From NCBI GenBank assembly GCA_958510875.1, contig OY294068.1, positions 191,666,315 to 191,730,314 of the forward strand: a stretch of 64,000 bases of DNA, written 5' to 3'. Below the pieces are notes generated by a model. That model ran no database searches and was not told the origin of the DNA. It saw nothing but the letters and a program-made list of their open reading frames with translations. Origin of the DNA: Endomychus coccineus. Its lineage: Eukaryota > Arthropoda > Insecta > Coleoptera > Endomychidae. The position numbers and the translations under genes are program-made. Shown here piece after piece: positions 35,830 to 47,593 of the stretch (its first letter is position 1; the number at the start of each line of letters is the position of its first letter).

Positions 35830-36337
35830 AGTCGAAACAGTGAACTTGGCCTGGCGAATCGAAGCCGAGAAAGGCCAAAGTGCGTTTATCGGCCAACAGT
35901 CATGGCGACAGTTATTGGGATGCACACGAAATCCTTCATATCGATTACCTTGAAAAGGGCAAAACGATCACCGGCGTATATTATGCAGAGGTGTTGGATC
36001 GACGTAGATTTAAAGCGAAAGCGGTCGCATTTAGCAAATATAAAAGTGCTCTTCTACCAGGACAATGCACCCTGCGCACAGGTCCACAGTCCCAATGGCA
36101 AAATTGCATGAATTTCCCTAAGAATTGATTCGTTACCCACCATATTTTCCAGATTTGCCCCCCTGCGATTTTTATCTATTTCCAAACTTGGCTCGGCGGA
36201 AAGAGATTTGGCTCCAACGATGAGGTCATCGCTGAAACAAACGCCTATTTTGAAAAATTATAAAAACGTTGGACGAAGTTTTGACGAAAGACATCATTTC
36301 TCGTTTCATTTTTCAGAGGCTTTTCACTTTGCCCTCG
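35830..36337 (+). pseudogene. Mariner transposase, catalytic part
   Basis: WDAHEILHIDYLEKGKTITG and YYAEVLDR in frame 35880-36128 match the block around the first catalytic Asp of mariner transposase (the first W.DA..I..IDYLEKGKTI.G.YY). VLFYQDNAPCAQV in frame 35902-36111 holds the second Asp (HQDNAP...). The third block survives as 'PPCDFYLF'-like residues near 36160 and GKRFGSNDEVIAETNAYFEK near 36195-36260. At least two frameshifts. It ends at the inverted repeat at 36337. Confidence 0.8.
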
Positions 36338-37749
36338 TACATCGAAAAATAGATCGACGTTAGTCACATAATTTCCTTCAGAAACGCTTCCTAACAGAGA
36401 TGCAGCCTTTCAAAATTCTATTTAAAAAATCATCCTTTTTATCGTAACTCTGACCGCTACAGCGATTTTGACCAAATTCGGTTCAAGAACTTCTAAAATA
36501 GATACTTTTTATTTGACACTGGAAATAGGTATCAAAATTGTTCAATGGCGTAGCTATAGCGAAGTTGTTCCCCTTTGGCCACCCTATTTTCTATCATCTA
36601 TCACTGCATATTTTCCAAAAATTGCCCATTCTGTTGATTTATCGTTCAATTTGGAAAAAAGAAAGCGATTTCTCTAATGAAAACAATTGTAAGGATCTTA
36701 GATACACACAACACAATAGTTTGAAAAATAGCAGAAATTTGTTTGGCATGAAAAAAATCAGTATTTATGGCGATATTATGTTATAATGCGAGAGCAAATT
36801 GTAGTTTGTTTTCGGACGAAAGTACTCTCATATATAGAGCGTTACTTTCTTACTTCATTAAACCGCATCATTGACATTGACTGTTCTATGAATAATGATA
36901 TTTAGATAACTTAAAAAAATATAACAGCTGAGGATATAGAATCTAGAACGTATACATCGTAAAACAAAGTACGCTAATTCCATCAACAGCTGAATATCAT
37001 AGAAAACATTTCATATCTAGGAACCTACTTCGATACTGCAGCTAGAGTAAAAGTCATCATACAACCATAAATCATTAGATGCAATTCAATGTTTCGATAA
37101 CCGTGAAAAAGCCATAAATATCAAGCCAGACTATAGAGCATACTACAATATATCATAAGAGCAGTATTGACTCAAATACTACTCGAACAACTGAATATCT
37201 TGGGGTCTGTAGCAGATATAGCTGAAGCTAAGCTTGGAATATGTCCTGATTAATCGCAACGGAGGAATGTATAAGTGTTTCTATGGAATCTGTGGAATTT
37301 TCGTTCCAACAGGAAGTACTGCATATATGAAAGCATACTTTTCTAACAGTGGATGAACTGATTCCATCCCAGCGACTTTAAAATATTTCTTATTTGCATT
37401 GCCTTCATGATGATATGGTTGGAAAAAATGTCAATGGCACTGCAGTAGCAAGCGATGCAGCTAGATATATGCAACTTCCATCCTACACCCACTCCAAAAA
37501 AGCGATACGTTAGAATACCAATTCCAAGCTTAATAGTCTTAACCTCGACTGCTGCGGGCCCTCAGGACCCTCATGTAAAAGAATCGGTATTTAAATATTA
37601 ATGCGAAGGTTTCATGCTGTATCTCAGCGACCAACTTTTCAATATTTGTTTTTGATTCTAAATCTTGAATTCTGTCATTATACAAATTTTATATTTAATT
37701 CCAGCGACATAAGAGCTTCCATCAATCAATCAAAACGGGGGCGAACAAG
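36338..37749. other. No gene seen
   Basis: Short overlapping frames near 36468-36786 have no recognised motif. No repeat found. Confidence 0.5.
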
Positions 37750-37759
37750 TCCGGAGCAT

Positions 37760-38030
37760 TTATACCGCTTGATGGGGTCCATTGCTCGCAAGCAATCAGT
37801 GCAACAGGTCTAAAGCAGTGTCCAAGACTAAGATTTTACATGGACTGATATCTCTTATGGTTTCAAGCAGCATATGTACGCTGCCGAGGTGTTGTAGCCT
37901 AAGAGAAGCCAATGCTGGACATTCTGCTAGGAGATGCAAGTTTCATCCGCCTCTTCACATCTACTACAATGTCCATTGTGTATAATGTTTATTCAGATGA
38001 CGACAGTGTTGTAACGTGTAAATTCCACTT
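37760..38030 (-). pseudogene. LINE Cys-His end fragment, minus strand
   Basis: Minus-strand translation includes HNGHCSRCEEADET and a degraded 'HLL.ECPALASLRLQHLGS' block. The phrase 'ctacaacacctcggcagc' here is also present at 42997-43016 in another LINE tail, so they belong to one R1/I-like family. Several stops. Confidence 0.55.
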
Positions 38031-40609
38031 AACGGCTTGGAAATGGCCGCTGTAGTACAATAGGTTAACTCCTGTGACGTCAGCTATGCTGGACCGTATA
38101 TTCTAAGAGTCATGGACCGTATATTCTAAGGGCCATGGTTGTTCGGTGTCAGATCATTTTCTATTTCGAGGGTGTTCTGTGAGACAACGAGAAAGCCGGA
38201 AAGGCGAGAAAATAGCGACACTTCTAGTCAATCGTTCAAGTGAGAAGTGCGTCGCTAGGTTATTTTCAACAGGGAGGTGATACCAAGCTTGTTGTTTGGA
38301 ACCACATTCTGGGAATATTCTTCCGTTGAAAACAAAGACATCAATTACCAATTTGGATAGGAATATTTGGAATTAATTGGGTAATTAATGTACCTTAGGG
38401 AATCTAAACCTAGTTTCGACGTGACTGGTTGTGAACGGAAATAAAGTTGTCTTATTTGAAGGAAAACCCTATCGTGATAGAGGTAAATATCTTCGTTATT
38501 CCATTTGATTTATTCACTGACTTCAGGAATTAATTTGCCTTCATAGGTGGTATCTGACAGAAGAACAATAAAGTTTTGAACATTTCGTGATTTCAGGGTT
38601 CTTCTTCTTCTCCTTCCTCTTCTTTTCTGTCTATGTTGTGGAAAATTCAACAAGAAGTGTGTTGAGGATTGCTTGAATCTGCTGTGGAAGATTACTTAGG
38701 AGTCGCTGATTTATTTGTGCTGTACAATCGTGGAAACGGTATTACAATTGTGACAGGGACCCCTACATGAAGTAGAAGTAATAATAATCATTGAGTATTG
38801 TATATTGTGTAAGTTCAACTGTTCACTGTTTTAATGATTTACCTAAGTTAACTTCATCCATATTTTCTAATCATTCGCTTCATATCTCATTAAATATAAG
38901 TCCTGTCATAAATTATATCAATATTAGTATTTCAAAGTAAATTTCAATCATTCTGGGTACAGGTCTTTTATTTTATTTTCTTTCGTGATAAAATAGAGCT
39001 TTTAGTTTATCCTTAAGTAAGAGTAAATTGTAACCCTCTAGATTAGGCCTCTCCTGCTCATAGGGGGGGTTTTAGAGAGTTTAGGGGAAAACTCCTTACA
39101 GTGGAGCTTCGCCTGCCTCATGCCGGAGGCACCCCACCAGACCGAGAGCCACTGTCTATCCAGTAGCTTCTTCAGGGCATGAAGCCCGGTGGACGATGAA
39201 ATTCCGATCGTAGTAATCCCGTTTAGCCAATTGACATAAGAGGTTAGAAAGCTTTCTCACATAAATAGGTGATGGGGAATGGAAATAAAACTGTCAGTGC
39301 TTTGTACGAGAATCCGGGATAATCCGTTTCTACAAAAATCCAAAAATTCGTATCAGAATTTTCCTTCGATTAAAGTTTTAGAGATATGAATCAAGCCATT
39401 TTCTTCTGCTGCTGTCGATGTCGTTTATTCGTCAATCAGCCCTATTGCGGTGACCCTTGACTATTTGTCAATATTGTTTAATACTCAGAATTAACAATAT
39501 TGGAATGCATCTAGGAGCAAAAAGTACTCACGAAAACTACACTATACAGATGTTGCAGATGCTGAACAAAATAAATCCAAGACTTCGTTTGATAATTCTT
39601 CATCAGCAGATTCCAGGAAAGTCTTCTAGTTTTAGAAAGCATTTCTTTTTGGTTAGCGGTTAAGAACCTCTGATTTTCAAGATTCAACTTGACATCCTGA
39701 AGCCGTGAAAGGCATAATGTTATCAACACAATCGAGTTTTACTTTCACCTGCTACCGTGAACGAACTTCTGCACTCATCACTCTCAAACCCGAAATCCAA
39801 TTAGTATTGGGATTTTTTGCATGCGCTTCAAAGACGCCACGATGAGAGTCTGACTCTGACAAAATGCGTTCGTAAAGTTACTTTACACGTAATATGAATA
39901 AATTTTCACTTAGTTACCTATTTCAGTTTATTCGATAAAAACTCTTCAGATCCTGTTCGATCGGTGGGGCCGGTTCTGAGAAGACCCGGTACAAAAGCAG
40001 GCTATCATCCAGATGATTGTGGTCGTTTCTAATATTGATTGAGAGAGTCAGAAAGCAAGAATTTCCTCTGAAGATCGCGCTGAATGCCTCAAGTTTCGTA
40101 TAGCAATTTTCATTGGATATAGACAATTTGAATAACTCCGCTTCGATAAACTTGAAGTACTTTGAACGGAGCTACCTTTGACAGAAGAACTTCGTTTTAC
40201 AGAAACTATTCTGCTTTCAATTTCAAATTCTCTTTCGTACTACAGGATAAGCAACGATAGTGATGTAGTTCAAGCCAAGTTACAATAATGGTTGATATAA
40301 ATAGGAACCCATGGCAACAGATATATACAATACAATAAAGGTCCGAACGGTGAGAGCAATCTTTAACCCAGAGTGTAACGAGGGTATAACAGGAGCGATT
40401 AAACAAATTTCATTTTAAAAGTACTTAGAGTTTAGTAAACTGTTGAAAGATCCATGAAGAAATTGAGATAGGATACTATGTTCCTTTACATTTCTTTCAG
40501 GAAAAAGATTAAAAGTAATTCTTTCCGAAGAATAGATGTAATTTTATTTTTAAGTCAATTCAGAATATCGGCGAAATAACGGTTTGTCTCTTACTACCCT
40601 GATAGGACT
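38031..40609. other. No gene seen
   Basis: Includes a pyrimidine-rich run near 38607-38635 and a GC-richer stretch at 39060-39190 ('gcctcatgccggaggcacc') that looks repeat-derived, but I cannot name the family. No supported coding region. Confidence 0.45.
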
Positions 40610-40905
40610 AGGAAGCTCGAATGAGTGTCAAGATATTTTAGGCACAAGCATTGTTCGTTATGACAGTTGAATGACCTTGCAAGTTACGCTCAATTGTTCT
40701 GGGCCTAAGCTACTGATTTTCTATGTTGGTTACCAATATAGGTGCCCAGATTGTGAACCGCATCAGTTTATAGTTTCATTCAATTTGTAATTATAATAGT
40801 TATTTCAATAATTTAATCATAACTACATTTACAAGGAATTCTTATTATAACGTAAATTTAGTTTCTCTCCACCAGACCTCATTAGGTAAAATTATGTAAG
40901 TTTAA
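40610..40905 (-). repeat. Dispersed repeat, inverted partner of 3585-3875
   Basis: Reverse complement carries the same ordered blocks as 3585-3875, including 'attgaatgaaactataaac', 'acaatctgggcacc' and 'agaattccttgt'. Non-coding. Confidence 0.6.
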
Positions 40906-41660
40906 TATTATATCTGCTGGTGAATCAAGATATAAGGACGAAGCTACAATTCAGGTTAACTTATGTGTCAATATAATTTCATACAATTGGAATTCCCTTG
41001 GTTAATTCAGTTTCACATTAGTTTATGAGTTTAAATCTGATGCATCCTGATTTGGAGCCTACCTAGTTCATTTACTCTTTCATTTACTCTTCATTAGGAT
41101 AAATTCTGTAGACTATATGATGTTTGATTATTTTTGAGAGGCAAATTAGTTGATAAATCCGTTTAGTATATTTAATTGATTATTAGCTATCTTTATTACA
41201 ATTGTTTTCTTTTAACTCTATTTTATTAATTATATTATATATTTGTTATGATTCACGTAATATTATCGCCATATACTTGTGTTCAAGAAAAGTGATAGTG
41301 TTGAATGAAATGTGTGAGTATTACAATCATATGTCTGTACCTTCATTGTTACCTGGTGGTATAGCTAAGTGAAACCTGTATAAATGTTTACCTTTCCTGT
41401 CGGGTTGAGCAGGCATTTTAGCAGCAGGAAGTCTTGAGTGAAGTCAATTCTTGATTCATAAGTGAATGTAATGAATAACCCATTTCATTGGAAGGTTACC
41501 AAGTGAATGGTTAAAAGGTTGATAAAAATGCAATGAATTGAATTCAAATAATTAGTAATTTAGAAATAGTTTCGGAGAACGTTCAACTAATGGCTATGAG
41601 AAAAGAAGCAAAGATATCCAGATTTTATGGGAGGTCCATAAACAAATTGAAAACTAACTG
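40906..41660. other. No gene seen
   Basis: Very AT-rich with no long frame. Confidence 0.5.
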
Positions 41661-41689
41661 ATAATTACATAATTTATAATAAAACCCGA

Positions 41690-42120
41690 AACAACATACC
41701 TTTCCGACTTTGATAAATCTGGAATTTACCAAATTGATTGTCATGACATGTTCTAAATACTATATAGGTCAAACTGGAAGGAACATTATTAGTTTTTGCC
41801 CACACGAAGAAGAATAATAGCGTAAATCAGCAATAGCAGAACATATTTTCAATACAGATCACACCATTTTCTCGAAAAAGTTCATCACTATTGAAACACA
41901 TTAAGTACTGACAAATATCTAGGTAATTTAGAAGAAATGTATAAGCAAAAAGCAACTTAATGAATTCAGATTCATCTCCAGCTTGGGGTAACCCATATTT
42001 GCATTACTAACAACAAATTATATTATTCAAACAGTCACTAATTAGGCTAACTCTGGTGATGCCTACTTGGTACCTAAATGGTGCTCAGTTTTTAACAGTA
42101 TTTTTAGTGAATACTTATCA
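41690..42120 (+). pseudogene. PLE GIY-YIG endonuclease relic with ribozyme-like end
   Basis: Translation across stops gives LSDFDKSGIYQIDCHDM and then 'YYRSNWKEHY' where the family has KYYIGQTGRN, followed by an AEHIFNT.HTI-like stretch. This is the GIY-YIG endonuclease domain that distinguishes most Penelope-like elements. At 42050-42091 the sequence matches the hammerhead-like hairpin of the PLE end at 50109-50150 (AACTCTG..GATG.CTACTT..), followed by the shared 'aacagtatttttagtg'. Here the hairpin is degraded (CTGGTGA core). Multiple stops. Confidence 0.65.
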
Positions 42121-42904
42121 GAATCAGGAAATACTCAGAGAAGAACCCACTATTTGGAGTTTCATCAAAGAAACAAGCTGGATGATAGGCGATTGAATAG
42201 TTGAGATACACAATAGGTCTAAGACTGCTGAGTACAGTGTTTAGTAGTCCGATTTAATCAGTCACGTTTATTACCTTTTTCAAATCTTCCTTGTTAGTGT
42301 GATAGAATTAGCAATAAATGTCAGTGATTTTTGCATAATTCTGAGTTCGGAGAAAAAATTGCCTAAATTATGATAACTGAAGGAACTAAAATCGAACACT
42401 TTTTGATCGTCGCAAATGGTCCGAAAAAAATGGTAAAAATGGCCAAAACCGGTTTTTTGCGTCGGACATATTCGGATGGAGTTGTAAAGAAAAAAGCTTT
42501 TAACAAGCTTATGCGCCGTAAAAAATGAACTGCGGATGAACCCGATTTGTCCAGCGGTGACCCCTTGTTCTTTTAAGGATTAAGAGCTGAAAATAATAGG
42601 TTATAACTTTTGTGCCCACCCAACAGTCTAAAATATGTAGGCAAAGTTTGAAGTTCTTACCGGACTTTTCACCAACAAAATTTTCCTCTGCCATCAGGCA
42701 AAATTTTAAATTCGAGGTTTTTGGGCCATATCTTGGGATCTGGACCATTTGCATGTCTGCAATTTGTAAGGGAGTACGGTCTTGACCATATCTAACTTTA
42801 AATAAAAAAAGCAGAAACTTACCGGACTTGTAGAAAACTAACTACACTTCAGGGTGCTCTAGGGTACCATACATACCATCTGGGACAGTTTTAAAATTCG
42901 TCAG
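42121..42904. other. No gene seen
   Basis: Contains an unassigned repeat-like stretch (42360-42830) with phrases such as 'acttaccggactt' that occur twice (about 42655 and 42820), in related contexts. No coding motif. Confidence 0.45.
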
Positions 42905-43033
42905 AGGGTGCGGGGCACCTTTGACGAATGTACTATCATTGAAGCAGAAGCTTTAAATAGCTGTGAGGAAATTGGCCTACAGCTCCCTATTAGGCTACAA
43001 CACCTCGGCAGCTCATACATGCCGCCCGAGGAC

Positions 43034-44225
43034 TAGTGTTGCCCAAAATCGGTCTTGGTCTTGCAGTCTTGGTCTTGTTCTTGCATTTTTGCAAGACCAA
43101 GACCAAGACCGCGTAATTTTAGCAAGACCAAGACCAAGACTGACCGTGCAAGATTTGAGCAAGAATAAGACTAAGCCTGCGAGACTCTTGCGTCTTGCAG
43201 TTAGGACTGAGTGTCGTTTCAGGGAGCGGACAGGCTTAATTTATAATACAAGAAATTGACACATAGAAAACAAACGAAACAAAATGAAAGAAAGTACTAG
43301 TACATAAAATTTTGAAGAAGAAAATAGGTAGAAAATAGGAAGACGTAAAGTACAGATATAAATGACTATCAGTGCATTTTCGTTGAAGGGGGGATTTACG
43401 CAGTCCGAATAAGTAAATAAAAAATAATATATTAAATATAGTATGAAAATAAATAAAAATATGACAATAATGAAAACGAAAAATAAACTATATAGAATAA
43501 AGCGTAAAATTATATGTAGTTTGTTACCGAGAACATGTTTATTTTCTTAATATTTCAAAAGTTACAGGCCGAAAAAGAGATCTTACAAACTAATTTGAAA
43601 TCTAACTTATAATAATAAGGTAGGTATAAGAGCGAAAAGCAGGACGCTACAATATCATGCGTATGTACGCCGCATGCGGCATCCTTTGATTTTCGACGGC
43701 ATCCTTTAATGAGAGCCGGCACGTGCCAAGGCGGCGCGGTACAAAGCGACACTATCTAAGCGAATGGACTATAAGTAATAGTATTTATTTCAATTTCAGT
43801 CATTCCCAATTGAGCTTTGCTTCGAGTCTAATGTAATAATTGATTTCACTCTAATCCTTGTTGTTCTCGGAAAACTAATCACGTTTACAATAATTTGACA
43901 TGAGTGACGAAGATTCAAATAGTTCTAGTCGGAGTAGTGCGAGTTGGAGTTATAGATCTGAAAGACCTAAAAGCAAATTTGATGAGTTTTCGAAATAGTT
44001 CATGCATCCCAAATTGCCTTGTGTAAATCGTGCCAACATAAAAAGGTTGAATAAAAATGAAAAACAGAAACACTAATAGGTAATTGCGAGACTTGCGAGA
44101 CTCTTGCTGCAAGACCAAGACCAAGACTGGGACCGCAATACCAAGACCAAGACCAGGTGTATTGGCGCAAGACCAAGACCAAGACTGGCTAAGTCTCGTC
44201 TTGTTCTTGCATTTGGGCAACACTA
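43034..44225 (+). mobile_element. hAT-type transposon relic with CAAGAC-rich ends
   Basis: Inverted ends TAGTGTTGCCCAAA and TTTGGGCAACACTA. Flanking octamers CCGAGGAC (43026-43033) and CTGAGTAC (44226-44233) match at 6 of 8 positions, as expected for an aged 8-bp hAT target duplication. Both subterminal regions (43040-43160, 44095-44210) are packed with 'aagaccaagac' and 'cttggtcttg' repeats on both strands. The long frames over these parts (43915-44301 minus, 42963-43259 plus) are products of the repeats, not genes. Internal part mostly AT-rich. Confidence 0.85.
43900..44075 (+). pseudogene. hAT transposase N-terminal remnant
   Basis: ATG at 43900 opens a 32-codon Ser/Arg-rich frame starting MSDEDSNSSSRSSASWSYR and ending at a TAG (43996-43998). 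After a frame shift the text reads IALCKSCQHKKVE, a Cys-x2-Cys pair in the position where hAT transposases carry a BED-type zinc finger. No downstream catalytic part is present. The reading is plausible because it lies inside a hAT-ended element, but the fragment is short. Confidence 0.45.
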
Positions 44226-44375
44226 CTGAGTACATCAGTCCAGGTAGAATTCTAGCATTCGGCGTTGCGCTTGACTGAGTCTTGTATCGAGGGGCGCACA
44301 ATGGACCCAGTCGAGCAGTCTAGGTGCTCTGGACATGTTCACCCCCGTTTTGATTGATCGATTGATTGACTGAGA

Positions 44376-44959
44376 TCACGACATGGCATCACCCATTATC
44401 ATTATGTTTTATGTTAAATGTTGATGAAAATTCAGATAAGTCATTAACTCGAACGACACGATCCACTAACAATCAAATGTAATCAAGGCGTCGTTAATTT
44501 GATGTGGTCAGAAACTACTAACGTAGTCCGGAGCGGAAAGGGTCGGGTGAGATTTAAGCGAAATTTCCATACCACTGTGCATCCAATCATGCATGTACTC
44601 TATAACGAGGTGCGTCAACGATTTTCTAATATCATATCATCGATTTGATGTGACCCATTCGAGCGAATTGTGTGATATGCTCCGCTAAAGCAGAATGCCT
44701 TGATTAATAATTACTAAGATTCCTCTCATGCAGATGTAATTTATTAATAAATTGATTCTTGTACTTTCAGAGCCGTGATACGTATTTCCAATCTTCCAGG
44801 ATGTCGTGACAGGTTGTGAGATATTTTCTTCTAGCTCCTTTCGTAGTTTTCGAAGATGATATCCAAAATTTCCTACAACCCAAAGTATGATATACGCTTG
44901 TCTAGATATACGTGTATTGAAGTAGCAACAAACTGAAATGGTATGCCTGATTCATATGG
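44376..44959. other. No gene seen
   Basis: No recognised coding sequence or repeat. Confidence 0.5.
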
Positions 44960-45120
44960 TCGCATTGTTTATGCAATCTCGTAAGGTTGAGACCTCTTGC
45001 ATCGACATTGACACGGCTTATTGTAATACATTGTTATGACATAAGGAAATATAATATTATGAGTTTATTTATTTATGGAAGATAAATCTCCTATTGGGAT
45101 ACTACAACATGAACATAATT
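44960..45120 (+). repeat. Dispersed repeat, related to 16660-16840
   Basis: Same order of blocks as 16660-16840: 'acacggcttattgtaa', 'gaaatataatattatgag' and 'ctattgggatacta'. Confidence 0.6.
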
Positions 45121-45784
45121 GGAATCAAATTGGACCCAACCTGACTGGATGATTGTTTGAAGTTCGACGATCCTAAATGTATGACAATATGCTACCCCTT
45201 TTCAATTATCCCTGAATAGGGTATTGATTATAAGTAAGTTTGATCAGACGCTCACTACAATTTGCATCGTTGAAAACTTCATTGTTTTACGTGTCTATAG
45301 ACCAGCAGGGAGCTATTAACCACTATCTATACTCGTGGCGCTTCGAACAATGGGTCAAGCTCCTGGAGATATTATTCCGTACCACCAAGAAATTTTAATC
45401 AAGGGGGATGAAACACCCTGGAATTGACGAATTACTTACGCTACACATAATAATTATGTTCGAGCCAACATTATTTCCTCACCAAAATTTGTTATAAATC
45501 AGGTTTGTAAACGGTAATTCTGGAAAGATGCGAGTGGTTAGGTGAAGGGTAATAATATCTGAATAATTTCTTGTCAATCTCATAACTAATCCTAAATTTT
45601 CACACCGTAGCTCTGCTAACTTCTTCTGAAGCTAGCAGAACATGTGACTTCTAAAATAATGTCACATTTATGTCATAATCAGTCAGTTTTCTGCCTGCAG
45701 TTCTAAGATGCATGTTCTTTTTAATATAATTAGCTTCTACCTTAAACTAACTTATCAATTTTGTTAGTTACACAATTAATTATA
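45121..45784. other. No gene; one direct repeat
   Basis: Mostly unassigned. The segment 45697-45775 ('tgcctgcagttctaagatg' onward) is a direct repeat of 48809-48890, on the other side of the DD41D transposon. Confidence 0.6.
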
Positions 45785-46199
45785 CAGGGTGTATCTAAAT
45801 AACACCGAAAAAATTAAAGGGGTGATTCTGTGATGAAAATTAATGTGAGTGTTTGGTATAAAATTTTTTGAAAAAACCCTCCCCGGAAAAGTTACACCCC
45901 TTCGAAAATTAAAAAAAAAATGGTTTTTCTTTTTCATTTTCCCTGTATATCAAGCTAAAGACACGAAACTTGGTAAACATTATCTGTCAATAAGAGTACA
46001 CTTTTTGAAATTTTTTCAACCCTGAAGTATGCTTAGAAGGGGTTGATTATTTCAACCCCCAAGATATTTTTTCTTACAACTTTTTTTTAGATGAAATTTT
46101 TTCTTTAAAATAGTATGACAGAAAAGCCCAATTCATTGACTAACTTTTTTAACTCTACAAGTTTTTTCTAAAACTTGAGCATTTATGAGAAAAAAATAA
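45785..46199. repeat. Left terminal inverted repeat of DD41D element
   Basis: About 415 bp, pairing with 47594-48009. Similarity fades beyond 'aagttttagaaaaaact' and the following ~25 bp. Rich in A and T runs. Confidence 0.85.
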
Positions 46200-46331
46200 A
46201 TAAGCTCATGTAAAATAGCATTTTATTAAACAACAGCCAACCAAATTATGATTATGATTATGAGACTTCTACAACTAAAAACAAAAGTGAACAAACAATG
46301 AACAAAAACCTGTCGAATATCGACAATACAA

Positions 46332-47405
46332 TTATAATAAATGTTGAAAATGACCGCCTTCAGCGTCAATACAAGCATCTAGCCTTTTCCTCATAGAATT
46401 GCGTATACGATGAAATATTCCTGGAGAATTTCTTATAGTTTCACACCCTGCCACAATGCGGTTTCGCAGATCATCGATATTTTCAACTGGGTTTGTGTAT
46501 ATCAAAGATTTCAGATATCCCCATATGCAAAAATCCAAAGGATTAAGGTCAGGGGAGCGGGCTGGCCAGTTTACAGGTCCTCCTCGACCTATCCATTGAT
46601 TGGCATACACCTCATCCAGGTGAGTTCTTGCAAGTATACTAAAATGAGCTGGTGCACCATCGTGCATAAACCATGAATGTTGCCTAATTTGAATGGGAAC
46701 CTCTTCAAGAAGAACAGGTAATTCTTCAAGGAGATGACAATATGCTTCACCATTTAATCGTAGCGGAAGAAAATGGGGACCAATTAAATGATTATCAATA
46801 ATTCCGAGCCACACGTTTAATGAAAATTTATACTGATGATTTCCTTCAAAAAACCCATGAGGATTTTCGTCAGCCCAAAGGTGATTGTTGTGAAAATTTC
46901 TAATACAGTCTCTTGAGAAATTCGCCTCGTCAGTAAATAAAATATTATCTAAGAACTGTGGTGCTTGGCCAATCATATTAATAAGCCACTGACAAAAAAT
47001 CACACGGGGTAAGAAATCTCGAATCATTAACGCCTGCACCCGTTGAAGATGATAGGGATACAACATTTGTACTTTGAAAATTCTAAAAACAACGGAATGG
47101 CTTACATGTAGGACACGAGCTATTTTCCTAGTACTAGTTTCTGGGAATTCTTCAATTGAATTAAGTACGGCTTCTTCTACAGCTGCAGTTCTAACTTCTC
47201 TAGTACGACCAGAATCATAACTTCTTTTTTCAAAATTACCACGTTGCCGCAAGCGTCGGTGAATAGTTGTGAACGTAGTATGATGGGGTAGTCTACGCTG
47301 TGGGTACTGTTAAGCATAAAGTATTTGCGCTTCCAATGAATTACCGTTAGCACGACCGTATGTAAAATGCATATCTGCCATTTCCAAATTCGAATATGCA
47401 TTCAT
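46332..47405 (-). pseudogene. DD41D transposase with one internal stop
   Basis: From the ATG at 47405-47403 the minus strand encodes 357 codons in one frame, broken only by TAA at codon 32 (47312-47310). The part after residue 51 is open for 306 codons (47252-46332). Features in order: N-terminal start MNAYSNLEMADMHFTYG; helix-turn-helix region (TSTRKIARVLHVSHSVVFRI); catalytic Asp 1 in LFTDEANFS; Asp 2 in FMHDGAPAHFS; Asp 3 in SPDLNPLDFCIWG. I count 41 residues between Asp 2 and Asp 3, hence DD41D. The protein would bind the inverted repeats and catalyse cut-and-paste transposition at TA. A restart downstream of the stop would lack part of the N-terminus, so activity is doubtful. Confidence 0.9.
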
Positions 47406-47593
47406 ATTTTCAATCAACTAATATTTCCTACAATACACAATCATAAAACTTGTGAAACAATAAGATGGGTGACAGAAAATGACACTACACAATCCTAGTG
47501 TCAGTATTAATGTTTTTATGCAAAGCACAGGCCACTAGACTTGACGCAAAATACACTCGCGTTAGCTCATCTTTTTGAAAATGCATTGCATTA

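Larger units (their letters stand above)
33505..36337 (+). mobile_element. Mariner relic with both ends, carrying nested insertions
   Basis: Left end 'cgagggcaaggtgtgaaaag' at 33505 and right end the inverted form 'cttttcactttgccctcg' ending at 36337, both flanked by TA. The left part decodes to LIKHYFLRGKT (mariner N-terminal helix region); the right part to the catalytic core. A normal mariner is ~1.3 kb; this span is 2.8 kb because it contains a LINE-like piece (33955-34316) and MITE copy C (34319-35295). More unrecognised DNA lies at 35296-~35830. Confidence 0.75.
42910..44375 (+). pseudogene. LINE 3' end split by a hAT element
   Basis: Upstream of 43034, CEEIGLQLPIRLQHLGSSYM followed by PPED; downstream of 44225, EYISPGRILAFGVALD and a stop near 44280, then 'ggggcgcacaatggaccca' as in the LINE tails at 22300 and 56875. 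Joined, these form the end of an R1/I-like LINE after its Cys-His block. The 3' tail is a (GATT)n-like run at 44350-44373. The 1192-bp hAT element sits within the coding part. Confidence 0.75.

Noticed and set aside
43915..44301. 128-codon minus-strand frame rich in repeated short motifs
   Set aside because: It reads through the CAAGAC-type subterminal repeats and the inverted end of the hAT element.
46410..46676. 88-codon plus-strand frame
   Set aside because: Antisense shadow of the DD41D transposase.
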